64,000 bases of DNA from Miscanthus floridulus (GCF_019320115.1 NC_089584.1:58152852-58216851); one strand, 5' to 3'; positions 47,490-58,566 are shown, counted from the stretch's first letter. The notes: generated by a model not told the origin, from the sequence alone. Program-made: numbers and translations.

Positions 47490-47842
47490 GGTTCGGATCC
47501 TTTCACAGGGAGGAATTGAAATCTACTTAATAAATTAGGCTATTTAGTTTGAAATTTGACATTCCATTACTTTTTAAAATTCACATATAAGCCTATCTCA
47601 AATTCATAGAGTGGGCGATGAAAATTGATTCCATAGATTATCATCCATTGCTTCTACTTTGTAATTTATAACACACTCTTACACTCACTCCTCTACGGTA
47701 GAAATGCAATACATAAGTATCCCTCTTATATAGCCAACAATAATATACTAATATAATTCATATACAACCATATTAGCTTAATTAATTTGTGTTTAATTAT
47801 GATTATTAAAATGAATTCAATTCCAAGGATCCAAATGGGGCC
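47490..47842. mobile_element. Tourist/Harbinger-like MITE, 353 bp
   Basis: The ends share GGATCCTT (GGTTCGGATCCTT at the left, and AAGGATCCAAATGGGGCC at the right). The target duplication TAA is at 47487-47489 and 47843-47845, the preferred target of PIF/Harbinger elements. The interior is AT-rich and non-coding. Confidence 0.75.
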
Positions 47843-47896
47843 TAATGGATTCAGGCTTTAGAAGCCCAGTCAAAACCAGCATTGGCCAATTGCCAC

Positions 47897-48460
47897 CACC
47901 AGTAGAAAATCGATTGGGATCTGGTTGTCTTCAATCAGGACTAAAGGTCCTCTATAAGGCTAAACAAAATAATGCCTCCCACCCCTGTTCCAGGTGGGAT
48001 TCGTACATAAGACCTTATGTATTGCCTTACGCATATCTTTTCACCCAACCTACACATCACATGTGATTTTGGATGTGATGTTTTTCTTTTTGGCCCTGTT
48101 CACTTGCCTTATGAGCCATGCTATTCCAGCGAACGAACAGTGTTTTTCTCTCGCAACAAATCAGAAACAGTACTTTCAGCCGTGGCTTTTTAGCAAAACG
48201 AACAGGGCCTTTGAACTAACCCATCGAATGACTTTTGGTCCGGTTTAATAACACTAACCAGGACTAAAGGGTCTACATTAGTCCAGGCTGGTAACACTAA
48301 TCGGGAGTATTGTATACCATTTAGTCCGCGTTGATGTTACCAACCAAGACTAAAAGGTCCTCCGACACCAAAGAAACTTGGACCCGGAACTAATATGAGT
48401 AAATTTCCAATTCTAGCCGAGACTAATGTGCTGAACCAAAGATCTGTTTCTCTACTAGTG
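47897..48460. mobile_element. Small non-autonomous CACTA element
   Basis: The left end CACCAGTAGAAAA and the right end complement CACTAGTAGAGAAA are CACTA-type termini. The 3-bp target duplication CAC flanks it (47894-47896, 48461-48463). Subterminal repeats based on GGACTAAAGGTC occur inside both ends. A MITE (48092-48209) sits inside it. Confidence 0.75.
48092..48209. mobile_element. 118-bp MITE inside the CACTA element
   Basis: Perfect 10-bp inverted ends GGCCCTGTTC and GAACAGGGCC bound it, with a possible TTT target duplication (48089-48091 and 48210-48212). With such a low-complexity flank, the superfamily (hAT or Harbinger) stays open. Confidence 0.75.
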
Positions 48461-48463
48461 CAC

Positions 48464-48800
48464 AACGCATACTGTCCTAGGCCGGTTCTCCAACCGTTCA
48501 TCATCCACAACAGCTAGAAACTGTTCCTCCGTTTCTGTGACGACTATGTCATTTACATCGACTAGGCCACCGTGGCGCATCCATAAACTAACGGCCAGGT
48601 TGTGCACCAACGGGATGGTGCTCCATGGGCATGGGCTAAAGCCGCGGATATTCAGTATGATCGATAAGTTCACCACGATATGGGTCACTGAGTTGCCCTT
48701 GATTAGCCTGAGTATCGTCTATTTAAAATATTGGACACCAACATCTATTTAAATTTAAATGTAACAATAAATATATACTATTTTAACAAAAAAAAAAGAA
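48464..48800. other. Unassigned stretch with a 77-codon frame on the - strand
   Basis: A frame on the - strand (48688-48455) contains LVHNLAVSLWMRHGGLVDV and reads like a fragment of a real coding sequence, but I do not recognise it. It may be a captured or decayed gene piece. It runs a few bases into the end of the CACTA element. Confidence 0.3.
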
Positions 48801-49303
48801 AATAGTGGTCACTGTCCGGCAGAGAGTATCGCCTTGTCACTGCCAGGTAAGGCCTAGACCCAATAGTTATCCTTAAATAGAACTGCCAATGACATGTTTT
48901 TGCCAGGTAGATCCTAGACCCGGCAGGGACGCTTAGGGGGTGTTTGGTTCAGCTAGGAGTTCCTAAATCTAGTCTCATTTAATCCTATTTAGTCACTTTT
49001 TATTCAAATACTATGATTAAATGGGACTAAAGGAGTTTTAGTCATCTCTAGCAACTCTAGAGTGACTAAATAGGACTAAACCATTTATGAGAGATTAAAT
49101 TTAGCAGCTGCAGTCCAAACGGGACCTTAACCTATCACTGGTGAGTCAAAGCTCTAACTGATAGTGATATGTTCCTTTTACTGCTGGGTTCGTCACTAGC
49201 GGTGATAGGCAAGTCCTCCCACCACTACCAATTATCCTCTCCTGGCTCTGATTGATGCTGGGTTTAGACTCGGTGGTGATCTATCCATAGATTTGAAGTA
49301 GTG
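48801..49303. mobile_element. CACTA element end with subterminal repeats
   Basis: The right terminus GATTTGAAGTAGTG is the complement of CACTACTTCAAATC, a CACTA-type end. Repeats with CTGCCAGGTA and GACCCGGCAG precede it. The left end was not found, so the start is approximate. A MITE (48936-49126) is inserted. Confidence 0.6.
48936..49126. mobile_element. Tourist-like MITE inside the CACTA remnant, 191 bp
   Basis: The ends GGGGGTGTTTGG and CCAAACGGGACC are imperfect inverted repeats. The target duplication TTA is at 48933-48935 and 49127-49129, as for PIF/Harbinger. Confidence 0.8.
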
Positions 49304-50110
49304 TAGCAAGTTTTAGCCACTGCATTTGTTACAGAACCTTTAGCACCGTGAGGGAAGTTAGCAGGAAATTAATGATGTCGTGGTCAACTCTACTAAAACA
49401 ATAGAGTTAAGGTAGAGATGCGAAGGGCCTAGCTCCGCCCCTCCTTAGCACTAGAACGGAAGCCGTGTCTTGACAATTGGAGGAGCGGGAGAAGATCAGA
49501 GTTACTCTCACCATGAGACATACAATAGCCAAAAAATTAGCTATGAGTAGAGACAGGCAACCCAAAAAGTATCAGGATATGCCAATAGTAGACATGGATG
49601 CAACTTAAGACCATATTGAAAAGTCTTTATGTACCGAAGGATGCGTTTGAGAAACGCGGGATATATTTGGGATGCTGCAAATCTATAATGTGCTAGCAAG
49701 TCCTCGATACACGTATCATCAGAAAGTGGGGCATCCACCGTCAGTGGGGTCATCTACTCCTAAGGTCTTGTTGCCTCTCCACTTCAGAACGCAAGAGACA
49801 AAACGGAGTGAGAGAGAGAGAGAGGAATCAGCAAAGGAGAAAAGGCTCAGCATCAGGCGAGGAACGCCGACGCAGGCAAAGAGAGCGTCGCGCCGAGGTA
49901 GGAAATGGTGGAGCTGAGTAGTGGAAGGAAGCATGCAGGAGCAAACCGTCATAATACCACAATGTGCCTAACAGTAGAGCGTATAGATGACAGCGCAACT
50001 TAATTACAGAGCTCCGATGATAGGTTGTACTCACCTGACAGCATGATTGTGATAAAGAGGATGTCACGAGAACAGGGGTGTACTCACCCTACAGAGCTCC
50101 CATCAACGGA
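49304..50110. other. Intergenic stretch without a recognised feature
   Basis: The short frames here have no known domain. A GA-rich patch lies near 49805-49830. Confidence 0.5.
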
Positions 50111-50114
50111 GTGT

Positions 50115-50345
50115 TCGAGGGACTAAAGTTTAGTTCCTGTCACATAGTATGAATGCTAATTAGAAATTTACAAGATAATTTTATTAAGTCTAATTAATCT
50201 ATCATTAGCACATGTTTACTTTAGCACCATAATGTTAAATCATGGGCTAATTAGGTTTAATAGATCCGTCTCGTAAATTAATCTTCATCTATACAATTAG
50301 TTTTATAATTACTCTATATTTAGCGGTACAAAAATTGGTCCCGGA
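50115..50345. mobile_element. Degenerate MITE-like repeat
   Basis: The text GCACATGTTTACTTTAGCAC, GGGCTAATTAGGTTTAATAG and CCGTCTCGTAAATTA is typical of a common grass MITE family. Its left part is GGGACTAAAGTTTAGT. No clear target duplication remains, so the limits are approximate. Confidence 0.5.
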
Positions 50346-51583
50346 CCCAAATTAGTCCCGGACCCAATACAGGTCAAAGCAGCTACTACCATCAAACGTA
50401 CCTGTCAGCGAATCCCAGAGGCTGCTGTCGCTTCTACTAGTAGGAGTAGATCACGTGCTGGTGCAGACGAATGGAGAATTCGCATGTCTGGTAAAACAGA
50501 ACAGTACATATCATAAGACCCCAGCAACGGTCAACAATCCAGCAGACAAAGGCACGGTGTGGCTCTGGAAAGGTGAACTGGCCGGTAGCCGGCAGTGCCA
50601 AGGGGAGACAGCACTACAGCAGGAGCAACGATCGCAGTGGAAACGAAGCGCAGATCGCCGCTCGCTGGTGCATCCGGGTACGGTCTTCTTGACTGCTTGC
50701 TCATACTGTCGCTGCTCTGCTTAGTCCCCAAATGGATCTGAGAACCTGACAAGCAATAATTTGATGTCCATGCGACACTGCGGCCATCGCCTCAGACTGC
50801 GCCACCTAGTCACCGGACATGGTTTCATTCAGTCGTCAGGAAACAGGCTAGAACAGGCCAAGAAGAACATTCCAATCCAATGTCATACAATTTACATTAT
50901 ATCTTTTAACTGAATATTTAAAATAAAGTTCCGACTGTGTATACACACGGTTATGAAAAAAAGAAAAAGAAAAATGAGATCTAGTTTACTCTAAGCAGTG
51001 TAGAATTTAAGATACAAAGCTTATGCAAAGACATGAATGCAAGCAAATAAAACCACATTTTTACTCTCTGGATTGACAACAAACTAGCTAAAGCTCAAAA
51101 TTTCTAGAAAATATTTATAAAAAAAATCATTTATTTTATTTAATGTTTGCTTGTCGCATCTCAAAATGGAGATTTTAGGGTGACATTACATGTAGTAAAA
51201 TATTTGGAAATTGTCTGAATATATAAGCTGTGCCCAGTTTGTCCATCCAACTCCATGCAGATCTCAGAAGGGACTGGTTTGACCAAATGATTAGTTCCTT
51301 AGCGACAGCTTCTTTTACATGGAAGACTTTAACAGTCCGATTGCCATGGAAGGGCAATCTTTTGACCTTCCAATGTTGTGCATAATCTCACATCAGAAAA
51401 ATGCAAGGTTGGAGGTTCTATCACGAAAGGTAAGCACTGCAAAGACAAACAATGGGGATGCAATGCACAGTTGTCCTTCCAATTGACAGGCTGTGAATAT
51501 CCACAAGTTATTAAGTATTCCATCATATCTGATGAATAAGGATTCATGCAAGCACAGGTTTAGAATGCTAGATGCACTAAAAA
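50346..51583. other. Region downstream of the JMJD4-like gene
   Basis: No complete gene is recognised. On the - strand, frames around 51547-51180 contain FVIEPPTLHFSDVRLCTTLEG and then stops. This could be 3' untranslated sequence of the JMJD4-like gene or another decayed exon. The AT-rich part 50880-51170 shows nothing. Confidence 0.4.
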
Positions 51584-52403
51584 TTATCCATCACAGAGAG
51601 CACTATCAATTAGTCTCACCAAATCCTCAGGTCCACAAACTTCATCAACCAAAGAAGTAATGTGATCAATAACATTGCAATCAGATTTCAAGCAGATCAC
51701 TGACGAAAAGCCCTTCAAATATGAGGTCGAAGATTTGACACTTCTTTGCCTTCTGTCTATGTGGTCATACACCTTTGACAGTGTCATCGATAGCCTTCTG
51801 AAACTCTCCCCTTCTAATATTTGTTTGATATTAGAGAAAGCACTGCGGTTATCTTCCTGAGAGACTACAAAGATGATTCTCAGTAGTAAAAGCCTCTGTA
51901 GTTGTCATTTTTGATGCAACATTACGAATTGAAGTCAGATTATAGACCAAATGGTGTGCAGTTTCTGTTGACAAGGTTGCAACCTCTGGCTGCTGAAGAT
52001 GGTAAAGCTCAATTACATTGGCTAAGGCAAACCGCACTATGAAAACAAAGAAATCACAGAAGTTCATGCCTGAAAATAGTTCCAACAGGATGTTATGAGA
52101 AGGTAAACAAGGCATTTTCTTGTTGTTCATGTGATTATTCCAGATACTGGAATATTACCTGTATTAGCTGCCAAGTTCCGTTGACAAATTCCTTCAAAAT
52201 CATCACATATATCTCGAATGTCTTCAATATATTCTTTTGCAACTTTGTAGTCTTCATAAAGCAAGTTCCACTAAATGAGGAGAGTATTAGCAGGAATGAA
52301 ATCTTGTTATTCTACAACTTAACTTGATAAAAAAGCAAATACTCACCACCCAATGTAGGTTGTAGGCATTAAACCAATTATGATTTATAGATATAGTATC
52401 CTC
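51584..52403 (-). CDS. JMJD4-like JmjC 2-oxoglutarate oxygenase, last visible exons (partial)
   Basis: Exons on the - strand: 52403-52347 (EDTISINHNWFNAYNLHWV), 52270-52159 (WNLLYEDYKVAKEYIEDIRD...), then from 52069 (GMNFCDFFVFI...RFALANVIELYHL). The first two start after AG and end before GT, and the phases agree. EDTISINHNW is the closing strand of the JmjC domain in JMJD4 proteins, and the helical tail matches plant members as I remember them. Human JMJD4 hydroxylates a lysine of the release factor eRF1; plant relatives are less clear. The third exon meets TAA at 51849. A second frame shifted by one base from about 51868 continues with QEDNRSAFSNIKQILEGESF to a TGA at 51584. A 2-base loss, or a natural alternative end, would explain this. 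The iron-binding part of the domain must lie beyond the Tat insertion, outside the window. Confidence 0.75.
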
Positions 52404-53115
52404 CTGTAGTAATTACCACAAATAGAAAAACACATGAGTTTAGCTGCTAGTAGTACAAGGAAGACCCCAAGGACATCAAGACATAAATGAATGCACTGCC
52501 ATTTGAAATATCTTTCAGATTGATCTACAATAATAATGTTAACAGATAAATAAATATTTCTAACATAATTTCACTAACTAAAGTTTAGTTGTTGGGAGTA
52601 AAATGTTCTTCATATTGATTAACCATTGCATCATTTAAATGCCAAGGGAAATGATTCAAAGTTCTTCCAAGGACATGGTCCAGCAGCAACGACAGCATGG
52701 AAGTGAAGAATGCACAAAGATGTGTTGCCTCAGTTGTTTAGAATATCATCTCGTAATCAAGAAGTCGCATGCATATCTCATAATTTGGCAATCTATCATG
52801 ATTAGTTGTTTTTTCTCTTTTGGATCGTCCATATTAGTTTCTTAAAAAAACTCAGCCAATATAATCTCACTAACTACAGTTTAGTTATTGGAAGTAAAAT
52901 TTTATTCAAATTGATTAACCATTGCATCGGTTCAAATGCCAAGGAAAATGATTCGTTCTCCATGGATATGGGCCCAGCAGCAACCACAGCATGGAAGTGC
53001 ACAATGCATAAAGATGTGTTGCCTCAGTTGTTTTGAAGATCATTTCTTAATTTAGAAGTTGCATGGATATTCTCCTAATTTAGCAATTTATCATGACTAG
53101 TTTCTTACCCCCACT
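52404..53115 (-). other. Intron (left part) of the JMJD4-like gene, cut by the Tat insertion
   Basis: The acceptor TACTACAG sits at 52411-52404. The interior is AT-rich and holds a tandem duplication. I see no earlier JmjC exon before the LTR start at 53116, so the intron, if the gene is complete, includes the Tat element. Confidence 0.6.
52575..53102. repeat. Two direct copies of a ~230-bp segment
   Basis: 52575-52806 and 52873-53102 are similar over their full length. Shared text includes TTGATTAACCATTGCATC, GACAGCATGGAAGTG/CACAGCATGGAAGTG and AGATGTGTTGCCTCAGTTGTTT. They differ by substitutions and small indels, so the duplication is old. The first copy is separated from the second by about 66 bases. 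Confidence 0.85.
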
Positions 53116-54556
53116 TGTCGGTGTTTCGTACAAGCACCGGCAAGTAAATTTATAGTAATGCGCGTTAGGCTCGGATGGTGCGCTAAAGGACACAAGATTT
53201 ATACTGGTTCGGGCCGAAAGTCCCTACGTCCAGTTTGTTGCTGCTCGTGTTATTAGCACCGTGAACGGTTTGTAGTAAGGGGTACAAACGATCGAGAGAG
53301 GGACTGGTCCCAAGTCTCTGATGGAAGGGCTGAAGGGAGGTCAAGAGGTTCAAAGCCACTTGACTGTGTGTATCTGAGTGTCGTATTGTTCGGTCTTAAG
53401 CGTCCGCCCGTCTGATGGAGGAAGCGCATCCCCTTTTATAGAGAAAGGGGGGCGCTTTTACAAGGGCGAGGGTTTAGGATGTATACTCTACTTAGTCTTG
53501 TGACTCACGTCTACCCAATCCTGCTCCTTCATTCTGATGAGTGCGAAGGAAGATAAGTGCCTACAATACTGTCGATGTCTCTGTAGAATGTCAGGTTGAT
53601 CACAGAACGTTGCCATGCGCAGGGTATGGGCTGTAGTACAGTGGTTTTGACTTATCAGCCTCTCCTAGCCTTGCTCCGCACGTCTTCTGGTTCTTGTGAG
53701 TCTTCGTCGGAGGGACGAGGGGTCGGAATCCAGCGTAATGCCGTGGTCAAGGCCTTCTGACTTGGCGGACTTGAGGGGTCGGGAAGCGGGCGCCGCTCCC
53801 TTGGGTCCATAGCATGATGACGAAAAATCTGTCGTTCGTGGAGATAGTAAATCCTTTTCTAGAGCGTAGCGGTTGTCGTATATCTTCGTCGGGTTGCGTG
53901 TCCCAGGGCTGAAGGCGGCGCCTACAACTCTACAGGGCGAGGAGCACGCACCTGTACAACCTTTCGGGCTCTGCGGCGCCCGGAAGGGTCTAAAGCACCT
54001 GTCCTGTCATCCCCTGGCAGTACTTTTCCTGCCAGGGCGCAGGGTATGGTCCTTGGAGCCATGGTTGACCCGAACGTCTTGTCTTGCCCTGTACTTATCA
54101 TCTTGAGGGAATGGGGAGAAGTTGTCAGGTAGGATGAATCCAATCTTTAGATATGGAGCAGGGTGAGACTCGTTCCTTGCCGTCGGGCGAAACGGAGACC
54201 AATTCCTATCTCTCGGGTGAGACCGACCTCGCCCCTCCGGGGTCGGGCGAGGCGAAATCTATCCCTCAGCCCTCGGGCGAGACCGAGCCCGCCCTCAAGG
54301 TGTCGGGCGAGACAGAGTTTATCCCTTGGCCCTCGGGCGAGACCGAGCCTGTCCCAATGGCGTCGGGCGAGACGGAGATTAACCTTGAGCCCTCGGGCGA
54401 GGCAGAGTTATCTCCTAAAGGCGTCGGGCGAGGCGGAACCAAACTCCTGTCACTCGAACAAGGGATGAAACGGTGCCCTTATGCATCCAGAAGTTTTTCA
54501 CGTTTGGTGGTTATTGGTTCCACCTTCTGGGATACCCCGGTATTAGGTCCCCGACA
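53116..54556 (-). mobile_element. 3' LTR of the Tat element
   Basis: On the + strand the LTR begins TGTCGGTGTTTCG and ends GGTCCCCGACA, with the 6-bp inverted ends TGTCGG/CCGACA (1441 bp). On its own strand it begins TGTCGGGGACC, a start common among grass Tat elements. A TATAAAAGGG box lies at 53440-53431 on the - strand. Confidence 0.9.
54177..54430. repeat. Tandem GTCGGGCGAGAC-type array in the Tat LTR
   Basis: About eight units of roughly 30 bases share CTCGGGCGAGACCGAG or GTCGGGCGAGACGGAG. They lie in the U3 part, upstream of the promoter in the element's own orientation, and could be regulatory. The degenerate array at 7320-7580 is homologous. Confidence 0.85.
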
Positions 54557-54571
54557 GTAGCCCCCGAGCCT
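54557..54571 (-). other. Polypurine tract of the Tat element
   Basis: On the - strand the sequence AGGCTCGGGGGCTAC runs straight into TGTCGGGG, the LTR start. This is the expected primer for plus-strand DNA synthesis. Confidence 0.85.
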
Positions 54572-55295
54572 CTAGGTAATTCGAGTAGAACCGCCTAGAG
54601 GGTGTTTTTTGACTTCGTTGAAGTTACTTTGCCAGAGGGTACGTGCGAGCGCACCCGATGGGTGTAGCCCCCGAGCTCCCGGGTGATTCGAGTAGAGTCG
54701 CCTGGGGGGTTGTATCGGTCCCTTCGCGGGTAAGGCTGAAGGACTTAGTTTTTTATCAACTGGATGTTTTTCCGAGTGGGTCGTGGCATCCCGTTCGCTG
54801 GGAACTGATTCGGGGCTGACCTAACTGGTGCTTCTGCCCTTGATTTCGGATCGTTCGCGGATCCTTCCTTAGTTGGGCCGGCCGGCGAGCTTCTGGGCCC
54901 TAGGTGGGCCAAAGAGAAAAGAACAGGCCTTCGTGGCTTGCGTTTCCCAGGTGGGTAGAGAGTCCGGATTCGCCTGGGGAAGGCGAACCGTCCGCCGAGA
55001 TTTTTGGGGTGAGAGAATAGGAACTGCGGGCGCGTGTCCCGCGACATGACGCGGTGGCGCGCGTGGCAGGCCCGGAGATCAAGGCGGACGGTTGCCCTTC
55101 TCGCGTCCGTTGCCCCCTATAAAACCACGGGGTTCGCCCCCAAGGTTCCGTATTTCGCTCCCCTGCCTTTGCGTTCTGAAACATCCGCCGCCAATCGCCC
55201 TAGCCTCCTGCGCCCGTATCGCCACCACCGACCAGCTTGCGTTCGTGTTGCAGCCGCCGTCAAGCTCGCGCCTGCCCTCCTCCCCTATTGCTTTA
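54572..55295. mobile_element. Non-coding spacer between polypurine tract and antisense gene
   Basis: There is no recognised frame. It presumably includes the promoter and leader of the + strand gene. CCCCTATAAAACC near 55118 is a good TATA box for that gene, about 178 bases before its ATG. Confidence 0.55.
55117..55127 (+). promoter_or_regulatory. Candidate TATA box of the antisense gene
   Basis: CCTATAAAACC precedes a C-rich stretch and the ATG at 55296. This suggests that the antisense gene has its own promoter within the retrotransposon. Confidence 0.5.
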
Positions 55296-58200
55296 ATGGA
55301 GTTGTGGGGCAGATCTAGCATCACCTCACGGCGTCTGGAGGGCCTCGTCCGCCGTGGCCTTCTCCGCCCACTGTCCGTCGTCCAGGAGTGGCTGCTACCT
55401 GGCGACGAGGGTGAGCCGGTGCCGCCCGAAGGGTATGTTGTCTCTTTCGCCATCTTTCATGAGCGGGGATTCGCGGTATCCGCGCATAGATTTCTTCGGG
55501 GGTTGCTGGATTATTACGAGGTGGAGCTGTAGCATCTAACTCCCAATGGGATTCAACACATGGCAGCGTTTGTTGCCCTGTGCGAGGGTTTTCTGGGGAT
55601 CGATCCCCATTTTGATCTGTGGCGATATTTCTTTAACATTAGTTTATCGAAGAGGAAGATTGGGGGAAAAGATATGAACGCGCCGATGGGATGTGCCAGC
55701 ATCCATCTGCGCCATACCCAGTCGAGGGGTTACCCATACATGCGTCTGGCGACATCCAACAAGGGATGACATTCGCAGTGGTGTTATGTTAGGGATGATG
55801 TGAGTGCCACCCTACCGAGGTACACTGGACGCCTTATTGTGGATGCTCCGGAGTCGTAGAGCTGGGCGTCCAGTCCAAAGACAAGAAACACATCTCCGAC
55901 CTTCTTTCCGCCCTCCAAGCCCTGAAGGATCGGGGTGTAAAGGGGACGGGGATTATCGGTGCCTACCATGCGAGGAGGGTGGCGCCACTGATGGCGCGCG
56001 TGCTTCCCCTGCATCGGATGATGCCCGGGATGTTTGAAGGGACGGTGCTCGTTGACGAGGCGCTCCCTTACTCGGAAGTGGCGCAGCGCATCAAGGAGGC
56101 GACGGAGCCGACGAAGGATTCCGCCGGCAGGGTCCTCGACATCGTGTATCTGGTGCCCGGACATCCCCCAATGCGGCCGGAGCCTGGGTTCTTTGAATTC
56201 GTAAGCCCTCTTCTCCCGTGCTCTTTTCTTTCTCCTGAATCTCCCTTTTTTAATACTTGCTTTTGTGACGTTGGGATCAGCCGAGGGGGCTAGTCTTCAA
56301 GGATAGTCCGGTTCCGCTGCCGAAGGACAAGGCCGTGGCGGCGGCGAATCGACTCGCGGCCGAGCGGGACAGGAAAGCAAGGGAGGAGATGAAGGCGAAA
56401 CGATTGAAGCAGGAGGCACGGGATCGGGGGGAGGACGTGAGCAGTGAGGATGAAGACGACGACGATGATGATGACGACGAGGTAGCCGTCGGCGTGGATT
56501 GGGACGTCCTGGAGGACGAGGACACGCTGACGAGTGGCCACCCATCCGTGCAGGGACCCTTCCCTTTCCACGCGGAGGGAAGTGAATCGATGAGGTTGGT
56601 GGAGGCTGGCGAGTCCGCCGCTTCGCACGGTGTGCCAGTCGAGGACCGGTGGGTGGAGGAAAGCGGGCCTGCCGCTGCCTACCCCGAAGCGACGGGGGAG
56701 GGGAGTGGCTCTGGTGCCGCACCCCGTGAGACGATGGAGGGGAGCGGCTCTGGTGCCGCGCCCCATGAGACGATGGAGGGGAGCGGGTCTGAAGCCGCGC
56801 CCCCCGAGGTAAACCTTCCTGCCCCGGAGCAGGGAGTAGGCTCGAAACGGTCCCGCCCAGATGAGTCGGGGCAGGGATCTGGGGATCCGTCCTCAAAACG
56901 CTTCCGCCGGCCGAGAACGTCAATGTGAGCTGCCGATTCCCCTGTTTTCATCCTTTTTTCATTTCTATTTTGGTCTAATGATTAATACCTTTGTGCAGGT
57001 TCTTGCGGACGGGTCACCCCCTGGGGCTGGCGCCGAAGAAGAGTCTCGCCATTCAAGTGGGACAGACGGCGTCGCCTGGCGTCACCCCTGTTTCGGGCGG
57101 GAGTGATGCCGACGTCGGGGCCGCGTTGGCCGACCCGACAGCGTCCGTGGTGGCTCCTACGCCCGCGGAGGTTACTGAGCGGGCGGCCTCCTCCATGGCG
57201 GACGTGGAACAGCCGGCCGAGGGCCGCATACCTCCGGTGGAGGTGGTCGTGACTGCGCCAAGTCTGGATCAGCCGGGCGCGGTCGTGGTGGCGCTCGAGG
57301 GCGTAGTGCAATCCGCGCCACCAGGGGCCCAGGTGGATCCGCCCGTGGCGCTCGAAGCGGCCCAGAGGGAGGAGGGTCCAGCCGGAGGGTCCTCGAGTGC
57401 GGCGGTGGTGCCGCACAGGGTTAGGAGGGAGCCGCCCCGGCCCCTTTGTCGGGTGGAAGCCGCTCCCCCGCGCGGGGGGAGCTGCCGCTTCAGTGGATGG
57501 CCGCCCAAGACCCGACGTCAGCTTTGTTCTCGCTCGATGATCATTCTGAGAGCATGGAGCGGGAGGGTCTTGACATTGGAATTTCGACCATGCTGGAGGC
57601 CCTGGACCAGGCCAGAGGAGCCCTGCGTGAAATTGTCGTTCCTACTACCCAGGTACTTGCCTGATTTTCTTCTTTCTCCGCATGTTTTTGTGTTTTCGCA
57701 TTTCTGATTCCAGTCTTCTTCCTCTTCAGGTTCTTGTTGCTCGTAGCCGGAATAAATCCCGCTTCCTCCGCGAGCAGAAGGCGGAGTGGGATCGCCTCTC
57801 CGAGGAGGCCCGGCTGCGAGCAGACATGGCCGCACAGCTTGCTACCGCCCAGGAGCGAGAGGCCCAGGCGCGTCAAGACGCGGAGGAGGCCCGCGGGATG
57901 TTCGAGGATTTGTCAGCGAGGTCCAAGCTGGATGGGGAGGAGATCACCAAGCTCCACAAGGAGCGAGACGAGCTGCTGTAGAGGAATGCCGTGGCTAATG
58001 AGAAGGCCGGCGAAGTCCTGAAGGAGCTGGAGATGGAGCGGGACCTCCGGCGGAGGGCCGAGAATAGGGCCACGGCCCTCCAGCAGAAGGTGGACGAGGA
58101 CGTCGAGGTGGTCCGCTCTCTCCGGGCGGAGCTTGGTGACGCGGTGAACCGAAGGTTGAGCGCTGAAAACGTCTCCGTCAAGCTGAAAAAAGAGGCTGCC

Positions 58201-58566
58201 CATGCACGAAGGGCCCTTCAGGTTGAGAGCGATGAACACGATCTTCTGCAAGCTGCGGTCGGGGAGGTCCTTAATGCCCTGAATGTGACGGAGCCGGTGG
58301 AGACCAGCCCGCTCGTGGCTCGTGTCGCAGGTATCACGGCTCGGGTGGGCCAGCTTGAGGAGAGTGACTTTCACGCCGGGATCACCCAGGCCTTCACCGT
58401 CGCCCATGCTCATTACGAGAAGGAAATCAACCTGAAGGTGATGAGTGAAGGCTTCCCATCCACCTATGAGGATGAAGAGCTGGAGGAAATGGAGGAGATG
58501 GTTGCTCCCCTTGCGAAAAACCTGGCAGACAATCTGAAAGAGATGGTTCTCCCTCCGCGGAAGTAA
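55296..58566 (+). pseudogene. Antisense gene of the Tat element (putative gypsy-type transposon domain), four exons
   Basis: This gene runs against the retrotransposon's own genes. Inferred exons: 55296-56200, 56281-56924, 56999-57652, 57730-58566, with GT-AG introns starting GTAAGC, GTGAGC and GTACTT. Exon 1 holds the domain listed as putative gypsy type transposon (Transposase_28): FAIFHERGFAVSAHRFLRGL, then FVALCEGFLGIDPHFDLW. Exon 2 has a basic helix (ANRLAAERDRKAREEMKAKR), an Asp-rich run and repeats of GSGSGAAP. Exon 4 is a long coiled coil ending VLPPRK. The function in the element is unknown. Damage: stops at 55530, 55767 and 57979, and frameshifts near 55866 and 57445. The splice sites join conserved text in phase (for example SM-FLRTGHPLGLAP across intron 2). 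Confidence 0.75.

Noticed and set aside
47327..47530. A 67-codon frame that could be a small gene
   Set aside because: It runs into a MITE with a clear TAA duplication and has no domain or context.
56297..56923. 208-codon and 158-codon frames on the - strand over the antisense gene
   Set aside because: Pro/Arg-rich, no motif. They mirror the acidic and Gly/Ser-rich exon 2 on the + strand.
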